From Atribacter laminatus (GTDB taxonomy: Bacteria > Atribacterota > Atribacteria > Atribacterales > Atribacteraceae): a stretch of DNA of 64,000 nt. This document shows positions 36,260 to 44,491 of this stretch, piece by piece (positions within the stretch are counted from its first letter, which is position 1; each line of letters begins with the position of its first letter). The stretch covers positions 372,001 through 436,000 of the forward strand of contig NZ_CP065383.1 of the NCBI RefSeq assembly GCF_015775515.1. The letters run 5' to 3'. The position numbers and the translations under genes are program-made. The notes beneath the pieces were generated by a model. It ran no database searches. It was not told where the DNA came from and saw only the letters and a list, made by a program, of their open reading frames with translations.

Positions 36260-37393
36260 CTATCGATTTAATATTTTTCCGACTGAAGATACTTTAATTT
36301 GTATGGCGTTATGGGGACATAATTCCTGGCAACAATAGCAACGGATGCAATGTTTATAGTTATGTTGAGGAACATGGTGTTTTTCTTTCCAAAATAACGC
36401 TTTGGGTTGAGCCGGACAAATATCTATACAAACTCCACAAGCTTTACATTTTGAATAATCGATGATTGGTTTCGATAAAAAGAGATTTCTAAAAGACCTT
36501 AAAAAACCTTCTTTTTTATAAGATACCATCGATTCTCTTTGAACATCAAAATCTGCCCTGTAAAAATGAGAAAAATCATCTCCAACTAATTCAATGCGGT
36601 CTTCTTGCCAATATCCCAGCTCCCCCTTTTCTCCTTCAAGACAAGTGATTACCTTTCTTGGATCCAGTCTTATAAGGCGACTAAAAGTAGCATCGATAGC
36701 AATTGGGTCCTGGGAAAAGGCGATCAAACCCATTAATCGAGGCCGTCCATTTCGTGGTCCATTTCCCTCCATAGCAATGATAGCATCCATCACATAAAAA
36801 TCAGGCTTTAATAGTAAGTTTAAATCAACTAACATTCGAGAAAAATGAAGTACATCAGGAAGTTTAAAATGAAATTCACTCTTGAGCAAACCGGGAATAC
36901 AACCATATTGATTTTTTACCGCACCGGTAACCCGGGTTAAGCCATGAGTTTTCCACTTAGGAAGACTTAAAAGGGCATCGAAATTAAATAAATTCTTGGC
37001 AACAGTAAACTGCCGATTTTGCGTTGCTCTTGAAAAGGTTACCTCTTTCTTTTCAACAAAATCAACCATTTCGATTTTAAGATTTCTTAATGGATCATAG
37101 ATTCCGGCTTTTTTTGCAACAGTTTCGCTAGAACCAAATCCTGGTGAATCACCATATCCACAAATAAAATCATTTTCAATGAGAATCTCTGCAACTCCCT
37201 GCAATAAGGAAGGATGAGTGGTGATTGCTTTTTCAATGCTATCCCCGATTAGTAAATTTGGCTTCAACAGTATTCTTTTTTTATTTTGAAATATCCTTTT
37301 AACTCCACCAAAATAAGAAAAACCCCTCATCAGGGCTGTTTTTACTTGGTATAATTCGTAGCTTGGACAACCAATTAGAGCAACCTTACTCAT
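36260..37393 (-). CDS. DUF362 protein with C-terminal 2x[4Fe-4S] domain
   Basis: A 377-residue protein. The DUF362 part occupies residues 1-300 (ILLKPNLLIGDSIEKAITTH near 42, PKWKTHGLTRVTGAVKNQYG near 155, DAIIAMEGNGPRNGRP near 205), followed by a ferredoxin module with CKACGVCIDICPAQPKAL and CIRCYCCQELCPHNAI. Such proteins are abundant in anaerobes, but their reaction is not established; electron transfer is a fair inference. No signal peptide. Confidence 0.9.
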   Translation of the reverse strand: MSKVALIGCPSYELYQVKTALMRGFSYFGGVKRIFQNKKRILLKPNLLIGDSIEKAITTHPSLLQGVAEILIENDFICGYGDSPGFGSSETVAKKAGIYDPLRNLKIEMVDFVEKKEVTFSRATQNRQFTVAKNLFNFDALLSLPKWKTHGLTRVTGAVKNQYGCIPGLLKSEFHFKLPDVLHFSRMLVDLNLLLKPDFYVMDAIIAMEGNGPRNGRPRLMGLIAFSQDPIAIDATFSRLIRLDPRKVITCLEGEKGELGYWQEDRIELVGDDFSHFYRADFDVQRESMVSYKKEGFLRSFRNLFLSKPIIDYSKCKACGVCIDICPAQPKALFWKEKHHVPQHNYKHCIRCYCCQELCPHNAIQIKVSSVGKILNR

Positions 37394-37540
37394 TTATTTC
37401 CTTTCTTTTGATGAAGTAAACTATTTATAAATATTTACCTAATTCTCTTGCCTAATTAAATTATGAATCGTTATAATGGTTCGAAGTCAAATATGTTAAA
37501 AACTTAAAAAAAGTATATATAAAAGGAATTTTAGATTTTA

Positions 37541-38101
37541 ATGATGAAGATTACTTCCAAAGAACTGGTCATAATCAGTCTATTTATCGCGATTGGAGTC
37601 ATCCTAACTCGTTTCGCCAGCCTCAGAATTCCTGTGGGAGGAATCGAGGGAATACGGATTGGTATTGGACCTTTAGCAATTATTTTGGCCGGAATTCTTT
37701 TTGGACCTTTTTATGGGTCACTCACTGGAGTAATGGTCGATGTAATTGGCTATATTTTAAGCCCCATAGGACCTTATATGCCCCACTTTACCCTAACGTC
37801 TGCTTTATACGGTCTTATCCCTGGAATAATGAGTTTCCAAATCATCTCTCATTCTCATGAATTTAAAAACCTCCCCAAGCTTCTGATCTGGGGAACTGTT
37901 TCAATGACACAAATTTTGGTAGGATTTATTCTCACTCCTATTTTTCTACATTTAATTTTTGACATTCCCTGGAAGCTCCTTATCATTCCGAGACTTATTA
38001 GTACTCCCATTCAGGTGCTCCTTTTTGGATTTATCCTTCAACTTCTATATAAAGCTCCTCCTTTTTCATCGTTATTTTTTTCTACTCATCAGTCACGGTA
38101 A
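37541..38101 (+). CDS. ECF transporter S component, folate-type (FolT-like)
   Basis: A 186-residue inner-membrane protein with about six hydrophobic segments. ELVIISLFIAIGVILTRF opens helix 1, IRIGIGPLAIILAGILFGPF near residue 45 and GVMVDVIGYILSPIGPYMPH near 70 are typical of the folate-type substrate-capture proteins of energy-coupling-factor transporters. It needs shared EcfA/T proteins, which are not in this window. No tetrahydrofolate riboswitch is recognised upstream. Confidence 0.8.
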   Translation: MMKITSKELVIISLFIAIGVILTRFASLRIPVGGIEGIRIGIGPLAIILAGILFGPFYGSLTGVMVDVIGYILSPIGPYMPHFTLTSALYGLIPGIMSFQIISHSHEFKNLPKLLIWGTVSMTQILVGFILTPIFLHLIFDIPWKLLIIPRLISTPIQVLLFGFILQLLYKAPPFSSLFFSTHQSR

Positions 38102-38135
38102 AATCATACTGGAATAAAATTGGATATTATTGATC

Positions 38136-38645
38136 TCAATCCTGAGGATACTGGGGAAATGTTTCTTGGCAATCGTTTAAATATTCCCTGGTATTAAAAA
38201 GCAAATTAAAATGACGGTACTCTTCACCGGCTAAAAAAGACAAAAAATCTTTAATTTTTTGATCACCAATTTCTTTCTCACTGGTAGCAAAAAATCGATG
38301 AATGCTAGTTTCCAATGCCATGGCCTGATCAATAATTTCTATTTCGGTTAACAAGGGCGATGAAGATTGGTTTTTATCTTGAACTATTTCAGAAAATATC
38401 GAATCAAAACATTCCCGAGAAGATCTCCTTAAACCTTCTCGGGAACCATTGGAAAATATTTCTCCCTTTCTGAGTTGCTCATACCCTTCTTGAATCCTTT
38501 GCAAGTGGAAAGATTCATCATCGATTATTTTTTTAAAAATTTCTTTACACAACAAATTCTGTAGTTGGTTTGATTTCTCAAGATAAAATTGATAAATGTC
38601 TTTCTTGTTGTGGAGTGCTAACTCAAAAACGGTTAAATCAGACAA
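38136..38645 (-). CDS. Rubrerythrin-like ferritin-family protein
   Basis: A 169-residue four-helix protein with the spacing of di-iron ferritin-like folds: FELALHNKKDIYQFYLEKS near residue 7, DDESFHLQRIQEGYEQL near 42, IDQAMALETSIHRFF near 105, and AGEEYRHFNLLFNTREYL near 140. The Glu and His residues in these segments would hold two irons. There is no rubredoxin tail. Peroxide or oxidative-stress roles are typical of relatives. The start is TTG at 38645. Convergent with the FolT-like gene. Confidence 0.78.
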   Translation of the reverse strand: MSDLTVFELALHNKKDIYQFYLEKSNQLQNLLCKEIFKKIIDDESFHLQRIQEGYEQLRKGEIFSNGSREGLRRSSRECFDSIFSEIVQDKNQSSSPLLTEIEIIDQAMALETSIHRFFATSEKEIGDQKIKDFLSFLAGEEYRHFNLLFNTREYLNDCQETFPQYPQD

Positions 38646-38845
38646 TTTTTATAACCCCTTTCCATAACAACCTCTCGCCCAAATAATTATAAACTGACAT
38701 TGATTATTTAAAATATACAATCCATTTTAACATTATAACCAACAATCTCTTTAAAAAAGATGTAAAATAGTCATGCTATCTTATAGAGTAGTCGGACTGA
38801 TATCTTAGAAAAACCATAAATAAGATTCAACAACTTTTAAAAAAC

Positions 38846-38874
38846 TTGTACTCTTTTTAATCACTTGGTAGAAT
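38846..38874 (+). promoter_or_regulatory. Sigma-70-type promoter for the Zn-ribbon/sigma operon
   Basis: TTGTAC (38846-38851) and TAGAAT (38869-38874) are spaced by 17 bp, upstream of the gene at 38908. The ribosome site CAGGAGGAAAAA follows. No ECF-type AAC/GTC promoter pair is obvious. Confidence 0.55.
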
Positions 38875-38907
38875 ACCCAAAAATGATTTAGGTTTCAGGA
38901 GGAAAAA

Positions 38908-39210
38908 ATGCAAGAACTTCCTTTAAGATGTAAAAGCTGCAAAACCCCGATAAATACTGAAGATATAACTGAAATTGGAATTTACAAAATTCCTGCTTAT
39001 CGAGGTTCTGCATACATTCGATATATCTGCTCTTATTGTCGAGAATTCGGAGAAGCAACCTTTAGTTTAGAAAAAATGGAAGATGTCGCTCGAATTACTC
39101 GAAAAAAGAAAAAAGATAAACCGAAAGGACAAATTACTATAGATGAAGTTATTGAATTCCATAAAGACTTGGAAAATTTAAAAAATGCTGATTTTTTAAA
39201 AGACGCATGA
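38908..39210 (+). CDS. Small zinc-ribbon protein, unknown function
   Basis: A 100-residue protein with two CxxC pairs, CKSCKTPI near residue 8 and CSYCREFGE near residue 41, forming a likely zinc ribbon, and a basic stretch ([11 protein letters not shown]) before a helical tail. It is the first gene of the operon that continues with an ECF sigma factor. It may regulate transcription or bind nucleic acid, but I do not recognise the family. ATG follows AGGAGGAAAAA. Confidence 0.6.
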   Translation: MQELPLRCKSCKTPINTEDITEIGIYKIPAYRGSAYIRYICSYCREFGEATFSLEKMEDVARITRKKKKDKPKGQITIDEVIEFHKDLENLKNADFLKDA

Positions 39211-39220
39211 AGGTAGGAAA

Positions 39221-39820
39221 ATGTTGATGGAAAAAACCAAAGATCAACAAAAAATTCTTTTTCAAGAGCTTTTAATGCCCGAATTAGGCGCCTTGTTTCG
39301 AACCGCCTTGAGAATGACCAGGAATCGTGAAGATGCCGAAGATTTAGTTCAAGAAACAACCACCAAAGCTTTTTCAGCAATCGATCGATTCGAAGAAGGA
39401 ACAAACTTTCGAGCTTGGATTTTTAAAATTCTCACTAATACTTTTATCAATAACTATTATCGGGTTCGAGAGCGCAATAAACTTCCATCCTTAGATGAAA
39501 TGGAAGAAGAATCGGCATTTCAACCAGCTTTTGAAGGAATAAGTCCTGAACAAGCATTGTTAAATACATTGACGAAAGAAGATATTCAGAAGGCGATCGA
39601 TGTTATTCCCATAGATTTTAAATCAGTTGTTGTTCTAAATTTGGTTGAAGGGTTCTCTTACAAAGAAACTGCTGAAATTTTGGACATACCAATTGGTACC
39701 GTTATGTCCCGTTTGCATCGTGGAAGAAAAATTTTACAAAAACTTCTCTGGGAATATTCCTCGTCAAAAAATAGTACTGAAAAGGGGACAAAAGAAGAAT
39801 GGACTGCAAAGAAGCAGTAG
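39221..39820 (+). CDS. ECF-type RNA polymerase sigma factor (sigma-70 family)
   Basis: A 199-residue two-domain sigma factor. Region 2 is present ([20 protein letters not shown], then [19 protein letters not shown]) and region 4 has the helix-turn-helix [20 protein letters not shown] near residue 148. It directs RNA polymerase to a stress regulon. The start ATG follows AAGGTAGGAAA; a second ATG six bases later is possible. Its 3' end overlaps the anti-sigma gene by 22 bp, typical of a sigma/anti-sigma pair. Confidence 0.93.
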   Translation: MLMEKTKDQQKILFQELLMPELGALFRTALRMTRNREDAEDLVQETTTKAFSAIDRFEEGTNFRAWIFKILTNTFINNYYRVRERNKLPSLDEMEEESAFQPAFEGISPEQALLNTLTKEDIQKAIDVIPIDFKSVVVLNLVEGFSYKETAEILDIPIGTVMSRLHRGRKILQKLLWEYSSSKNSTEKGTKEEWTAKKQ

Positions 39821-40026
39821 AGAAATTATATCTTTACCTTGATGGAGAGATTCTCACACCTCAAGAACGTAAAGATTTTGAAGAACATCTAAGGATCTGC
39901 CGAAAATGTTGTGAAAAGTTTGATTTTGAAAAAAACCTTCTAAATTTAATAAAATCAAATTGCCTTGATACACCCCTTCCGGCAACTTTAGTAAATAAAG
40001 TTCTTACTGTTATTAATAGTTTTTAA
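39799..40026 (+). CDS. Anti-sigma factor, zinc-binding ZAS type
   Basis: A 75-residue zinc-finger anti-sigma (zf-HC2). The site is [20 protein letters not shown] with [10 protein letters not shown], giving Cys3, His30, Cys34 and Cys37 as likely ligands (HxxxCxxC). Redox-sensing relatives such as RsrA release their sigma factor on thiol oxidation; zinc release may do the same here. It overlaps the sigma gene by 22 bp. No membrane segment, so it is cytoplasmic. Confidence 0.87.
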   Translation: MDCKEAVEKLYLYLDGEILTPQERKDFEEHLRICRKCCEKFDFEKNLLNLIKSNCLDTPLPATLVNKVLTVINSF

Positions 40027-40045
40027 TAGTTTTTGAGGAGTAAAT

Positions 40046-40972
40046 ATGGAGATTGAAAAAAAAGAAAAAAAGATTGCCATTGGTGATTTGGCAAAAACCT
40101 TTGTCGAAAGTTATAAAAAGACTGATTTGATTACCAATATAGAAAAAAAGCAATTCCCCTCACGAATCAATGTCATTCGTATAACTGAGGAATTACGTGA
40201 AATTCTTTTCCCGGGTTACATTGGTCGAACCAGTTTAAATTGGTTAAATGTTGAGTATTACGTTGGAGGAAAGTTAGATCGTCTTTTCGATGAATTACAA
40301 TTAGAAATCTCAAAAGCTTACGGTGAAGAATATTCAACGAAATCCCTTTCTCAAGCCGAGTGCATTCAGCTTTCTTGTGATCAAACTCTTACTTTTTTTC
40401 AAAAAATCCCCGAGATTCGAGAAATGCTTGAGGATGATGTCCAAGCAGCTTTTGATGGTGACCCAGCGGCAAAAAATACTGATGAAATTGTATTTAGCTA
40501 TCCAGGCGTAGTGGCTGTCTCTATTTATAGGATGGCTCATGAACTCCTGGTTCAAGGTGTACCTCTCATCCCCCGGATGATGACCGAATATGCTCATAGC
40601 ATAACTGGCATTGATATCCATCCTGGTGCAAAAATCGGAAGAAGTTTTTTTATCGACCATGGCACTGGGGTAGTTATTGGTGAAACAACTATTATTGGAG
40701 ATCAGGTTAAGATTTATCAAGGCGTTACTTTGGGAGCGCTCTCCTTCCCCAAAGATGAGCGGGGCAAAATTATCCGTGGTACAAAAAGACATCCAAGCAT
40801 AGAAAACAATGCAACTGTCTATGCAGGAGCCACCATTCTCGGTGGCGAGACAACAATTGGAGAAGGAAGTGTAGTTGGTGGTAATGTTTGGCTTACTCAT
40901 TCCATCCCCTCCCATACCAAAGTAATCATCGAGGAGCCTCGGCTAAAATTTTTTGAAAATAAAAAAGAATGA
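40046..40972 (+). CDS. cysE: Serine O-acetyltransferase (CysE/EpsC type)
   Basis: A 308-residue transferase that makes O-acetylserine from serine and acetyl-CoA. The C-terminal left-handed beta-helix is clear from IDIHPGAKIGRSFFIDHGTG near residue 192 onward, with VIGETTIIGDQVKIYQG and TLGGETTIGEG-type hexapeptide repeats. The long N-terminal helical domain is that of the EpsC-like group. Position after a thiol-type sigma/anti-sigma pair suggests that cysteine supply is part of its stress response. AGGAGTAAAT precedes the ATG. Confidence 0.92.
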   Translation: MEIEKKEKKIAIGDLAKTFVESYKKTDLITNIEKKQFPSRINVIRITEELREILFPGYIGRTSLNWLNVEYYVGGKLDRLFDELQLEISKAYGEEYSTKSLSQAECIQLSCDQTLTFFQKIPEIREMLEDDVQAAFDGDPAAKNTDEIVFSYPGVVAVSIYRMAHELLVQGVPLIPRMMTEYAHSITGIDIHPGAKIGRSFFIDHGTGVVIGETTIIGDQVKIYQGVTLGALSFPKDERGKIIRGTKRHPSIENNATVYAGATILGGETTIGEGSVVGGNVWLTHSIPSHTKVIIEEPRLKFFENKKE

Positions 40973-41733
40973 CTTGGCATTGGCATTTACTGTTTTTTTT
41001 GGGTTGGATCTCGGTTAGGTTAATCAGTGAGTCTTTCCCCTCTCCATATATTTCTTTTCTCTTTTTTCCGCTTTTCCCAATTCTTTGGGTCAGTTTGCCG
41101 CTTTTTTTTGCCGTTAAAGCCTTTATTTATTCCTTCCATCATGGAGGCTCTTTTTTAACAGCACTGATCAATGCCATCGTCGGATTTTTTCATTATCCAC
41201 ATTTTCTTTGGTCTCGGAGGTTAATCTTAGATTTATCACCGAATGCCATTCAAACCATCCTAAAAAAATCAACCAAAATTACCAAAGTTTCTGCGCCCGA
41301 TTCGCTCTTTTGTCCTTTCTGTAACATAGAAATTCCTCAAGCACTGCGTTTTATTTCTGGGGAAAATATAACCACCACCAAGAGACCAATGCTCTGTCTG
41401 CGATGTGGATTACGATTTGATTGCTGTCGCTACTGCCAAAACTATGAGATGAGTGGGAATCAAAGTTGGATGTTTGAAAATTCTCGCGGTAAATGTAAGG
41501 TTATTAAGGAAGTGCAAAATATTGATTCCTTTTGCGATCCTTCCATGGCAAAACGACTCCATGATATGGGATGGGATAGCTTATATACCGGGCTTTCGAT
41601 CCCCGATAATTTTACTCCACCTGATCGCTGCCGCCAGTTTATACTTGATGGAGAAAAAACCAAAATTGATCATATCCCGGGTATGGGTAAAATTCGGATT
41701 CGCTTAATGAAGCTCCAAAAAAAGCAGGATTGA
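40969..41733 (+). CDS. Cysteine-rich membrane protein of unknown function
   Basis: A 254-residue protein. The N-terminal 75 residues hold two or three hydrophobic spans (WHLLFFLGWISVRLI and FPILWVSLPLFFAVKAFIY). A soluble C-terminal part has paired cysteines in CPFCNIEI near residue 114, CLRCGLRFDCCRYC near 144-157 and CKVIKEVQNIDSFCD near 175, which suggest metal binding. The end has IPGMGKIRIRLMKL. It overlaps the cysE stop by four bases, so it is coupled to that gene. No family is recognised. Confidence 0.65.
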   Translation: MTWHWHLLFFLGWISVRLISESFPSPYISFLFFPLFPILWVSLPLFFAVKAFIYSFHHGGSFLTALINAIVGFFHYPHFLWSRRLILDLSPNAIQTILKKSTKITKVSAPDSLFCPFCNIEIPQALRFISGENITTTKRPMLCLRCGLRFDCCRYCQNYEMSGNQSWMFENSRGKCKVIKEVQNIDSFCDPSMAKRLHDMGWDSLYTGLSIPDNFTPPDRCRQFILDGEKTKIDHIPGMGKIRIRLMKLQKKQD

Positions 41734-41955
41734 CACTCCTGCCGCTCAATCGGTACCGCTTGACAACCAAAACGCTTTTCAAAAAAGAACAGCATTAGGA
41801 ATCCAACCGCCCTTGTTTATAACGGTTAGGTATTCCCGGTTTAAAAATGCAATAAGGAGGCTTTCAGCAGTTTCAATTAATAATGCTATAGGATAACCAC
41901 CTGATTTCCTGATCTCTGATTTTTTACAATAATTCTCTATTTTTAAAGGATTTTT

Positions 41956-42357
41956 TTATTCCCAAGCCGCCTCCTCATTGTCATCATCTCGATGCATTAC
42001 CGATAAAGCGAAATCAAAGCCTATGAGAGAAGTTATTTCAGTGTTTAAAGCCTGGGTAAGTTGAAATAAACTTTTTTCTGCCTCCAAATAGGAACGAATG
42101 AGTTGGTTATTGTTTGCTTTTTCATGCAAATTGTTAAGCTCGGCAAAGTCATTTTCTTCAATATCACGTTCACAAGATATTTCCAGCAACCGTTCTTGTT
42201 CATCCCTCAATAAATTCATAATTGAAGAGGCAGCTTCATCTCCAAGGATTGCTGAACGGGTGATCTGGAATTTTTTAAAAACGGTTGTTTGCATTATTTC
42301 TTCGGCAAATTTTCTTGAAACATTTTTTAAGTCTTCGTTTAAAAGTAACGAACTCAT
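41956..42357 (-). CDS. YlbF/YmcA family regulator
   Basis: A 133-residue all-helical protein of the YlbF/YmcA (formerly DUF964) family. SSIMNLLRDEQERLLEI near residue 44 and IRSYLEAEKSLFQLTQALN near 86 follow the family pattern. In Bacillus, relatives form a complex that stimulates mRNA processing by RNase Y; whether that applies here is unknown. AGGGAGGCTTAAAAA precedes the start. Confidence 0.75.
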   Translation of the reverse strand: MSSLLLNEDLKNVSRKFAEEIMQTTVFKKFQITRSAILGDEAASSIMNLLRDEQERLLEISCERDIEENDFAELNNLHEKANNNQLIRSYLEAEKSLFQLTQALNTEITSLIGFDFALSVMHRDDDNEEAAWE

Positions 42358-42464
42358 TTTTTAAGCCTCCCTAATTAAGTATAAAACACAAAACGATAGG
42401 ATAACAATAGATGTTTGGCTATTCTAACATATTGAACCAAAGAATTTCTTTTTTAAAGGAAAGT

Positions 42465-43487
42465 TTATGGGATACAACCACATGATTTTCGAATAATTAT
42501 TTCTGGTTGTAAAACAACTATCCTTTTTTCTCTTATCTTTTCCCCAGAAATTCTTTGAAGTAAAAATTCTGTGGCCATGCTTCCCATAGTATAAGCCGGC
42601 TGTTTCGCTACTGTTAGAAAAGGACAAGTATATGAAGCCATCTCAAGGTCATCAAAAGTAACTAAAGCTAAATCTCCAGGAATTTCAATACCCATCTCTC
42701 GCGCCGCTCGTATTATCCCAATAGCAATAAAATTATTGCCGGCAAAAACAGCGGTAGGTTTTACGCCAGAATATTGTAAAAACTTTGATGCCATCTGATA
42801 TCCGAAATTCTCTTTAAATTCTCCAGAAATAATCCACTCAGAATTTTCTTGAATATGATATTCTCGAAGAGCTCGAAGATACCCTCTTACCCGATCTTGG
42901 CTCGTCGATAAAACCGGTGGTCCTGAAATAACGGCTATTTTCTTGTGATGATGAACTTCAATAAGATGTTTGGTTAAAAGATAAGCACCTTCTTCACTAT
43001 CCCCAACCACACTATCCCAGCCATTATTAACAGAAAAAGTGCGATCAACAAGAACCAACGGGAGGTTGCGGTTTTTAATATCACCCAAATTGTTACCCGA
43101 ACCACAACTGGCAATAATTATCCCATCTACTCGTCGTTGGAGCATAAGATTGACATAAAGCTTTTCTTTTTCAACATTTTCATCAGTATTACAAAAAATT
43201 GTATTAAAACCCCTCTGAGAAGCATAGTCCTCAACTCCCCTTGCAACAGTAGTAAAAAAAGGATTCGTAATATCGGAGATGATGAGAGCTAAAGTATTGG
43301 TTTGTTTTTTGACCAGGCTTCTCGCTAAAAAATTGGGTGAATAATTCATCTCTTCGGCAATTTTGTGAATCTTTTTTCTGGTTTCTTCTTTTACTATATT
43401 TTGATTGTTCAATGCCCGCGAAACTGTAGCCGGCGAAACTCCCGCTCTTTTGGCTATATCGTATATAGTTGACAATGAAATCACCAC
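42465..43487 (-). CDS. LacI family transcriptional regulator (first)
   Basis: A 340-residue repressor with an N-terminal helix-turn-helix (STIYDIAKRAGVSPATVSRA and LNNQNIVKEETRKK) and a hinge helix NYSPNFLARSLVKKQTNTLA, followed by a periplasmic-binding-type effector domain (LALIISDITNPFFTTVARGV). The frame may begin at GTG 43487, or at TTG 43475 that has GGTGAT upstream. Sugar or related ligands release it from DNA. Three TGAAATCG-type operators in the next kilobases (44.2, 44.4 and 52.1 kb) are plausible targets. Confidence 0.92.
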   Translation of the reverse strand: MVISLSTIYDIAKRAGVSPATVSRALNNQNIVKEETRKKIHKIAEEMNYSPNFLARSLVKKQTNTLALIISDITNPFFTTVARGVEDYASQRGFNTIFCNTDENVEKEKLYVNLMLQRRVDGIIIASCGSGNNLGDIKNRNLPLVLVDRTFSVNNGWDSVVGDSEEGAYLLTKHLIEVHHHKKIAVISGPPVLSTSQDRVRGYLRALREYHIQENSEWIISGEFKENFGYQMASKFLQYSGVKPTAVFAGNNFIAIGIIRAAREMGIEIPGDLALVTFDDLEMASYTCPFLTVAKQPAYTMGSMATEFLLQRISGEKIREKRIVVLQPEIIIRKSCGCIP

Positions 43488-43559
43488 AACATTCTTAATA
43501 GATTCTTTAATTTTAAGGATTATAACAATTATCGATCTCGCCTACTCATTCTTCACTCG

Positions 43560-44092
43560 TTATAATTTAATTGGATAAGTCCCTTTTTGTTTAAGTAAGT
43601 TAATCATTCGATCATACCATCGGGGGTTCACGTTTCCTGCTATTGAATGATCTGAGGCAGGCAAATATCCTCCACCCTTAGCCGCATTTAACTTATAAAG
43701 AACCTCCTTCTCAATATCTTCCCAATTGCCTTCTCCAAGCAACCGTGTATCCAAACCACCATAAAAGGCAATTCTACTTCCATATTTTTGTTTTAGCTCA
43801 ACTGGATCCATTCCCGCTTTTGCTTCCAAAGGATTATAAACATCAACCCCGGCTTCAATCAAATCTTCAAAAATAGCAAGACTTTTTCCACAACCATGAT
43901 ATACCGTTATAATTCCATGAGAATGGATAAAATCGCATAATTTTTTGACACAGGGAAAAAATATTTCCCTTCAAAGAGAGGGAGAAATTTTTCGTAGATT
44001 TTTTCGTAATCTCCCCCATTAATAAAACAAGCCTTAATTATCGTTCCACCAAATCTTCCTAATTCAAGACCGAATACCATACTGACTGACAA
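43560..44092 (-). pseudogene. Uroporphyrinogen decarboxylase-family gene, N-terminally truncated and frameshifted
   Basis: The C-terminal 100 residues (IEAGVDVYNPLEAKAGMDP, YGSRIAFYGGLDTRLLGEGN) read cleanly to a stop at 43560. In the frame continuing upstream the coding goes on as CVKKLCDFIHSHGIITVYHG, but then switches near 43965 (poly-T/A run) to the frame with FGLELGRFGGTIIKAC. There is no N-terminal half. The URO-D family includes corrinoid-dependent methyltransferases, so it may not be haem synthesis. One frameshift plus the missing 5' part mark it as a pseudogene. Confidence 0.72.
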
Positions 44093-44203
44093 AACTAAAA
44101 AGCAAAATCAACCCCACAAAAATCATCTTTTTCAAGGTTTTTCCCTCTTTTTTTTAAAAACCTCTCTCAAACCCTTAAAGACTGATCCCTTAGTAAAATC
44201 CAT
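44064..44203 (-). pseudogene. Remnant 5' end of an exported-protein gene with leader ORF
   Basis: Behind GGGGGTGAT an ATG at 44203 opens a 23-codon frame (DFTKGSVFKGLREVFKKKRE) ending at 44132, where it overlaps a TTG/ATG frame (KKMIFVGLILLFSFVSQYGI) that looks like a signal peptide or first membrane helix and stops at 44064. Both end before any mature protein. The stretch then runs into the middle of a URO-D-family gene, so a deletion likely joined the two. The promoter and operator upstream remain intact. Confidence 0.5.
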
Positions 44204-44224
44204 ATCACCCCCTTCGAATATAAT

Positions 44225-44267
44225 TGTAACCGATTTCATATTATCATTGCCCTAAATGGATTGTCAA
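44225..44267 (-). promoter_or_regulatory. Promoter plus LacI-type operator (leftward, decayed gene)
   Basis: On the minus strand TTGACA (44267-44262), a 16-bp spacer and GATAAT (44245-44240) are followed at once by TGAAATCGGTTACA (44238-44225), a full match to the CG-centred LacI/CcpA-type operator form TGWAANCGNTNWCA. It faces the broken gene remnant at 44203. Confidence 0.7.
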
Positions 44268-44412
44268 CAATTTAAAAGATAGCAAAATTCTTGGTTGGTC
44301 TAAAATATTTAAAATATACTATATGATATTTTAACTTTTAAATAAGCTATTTCTATAATTATTAAGAAAATTATATCTAAAATTTTTTGATTTGCTATTT
44401 CACTTTAAAAAT

Positions 44413-44459
44413 TTGACATTTGCAGGGTAAAAGCGATAATATTGATGAAATCGATTGCT
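44413..44459 (+). promoter_or_regulatory. Promoter plus LacI-type operator of the fucose-isomerase-family gene
   Basis: TTGACA (44413-44418), 16-bp spacer and GATAAT (44435-44440) are followed by TGAAATCGATTGCT (44446-44459), a CG-centred operator with 12 of 14 expected positions. The layout mirrors the leftward promoter at 44225-44267, so the same repressor probably binds both. The AT-rich stretch 44268-44412 between them holds no gene. Confidence 0.7.
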
Positions 44460-44491
44460 TTTTTTGCTTTGGATAAAGGAGGAATAAAGAA

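Noticed and set aside
37394-37540. Tetrahydrofolate riboswitch upstream of the FolT-like gene
   Set aside because: The 147-bp region is AT-rich without the class's conserved segments.
43560-44092. Intact haem-biosynthesis uroporphyrinogen decarboxylase
   Set aside because: The N-terminal half is missing, there is a frameshift, and no haem genes are nearby.
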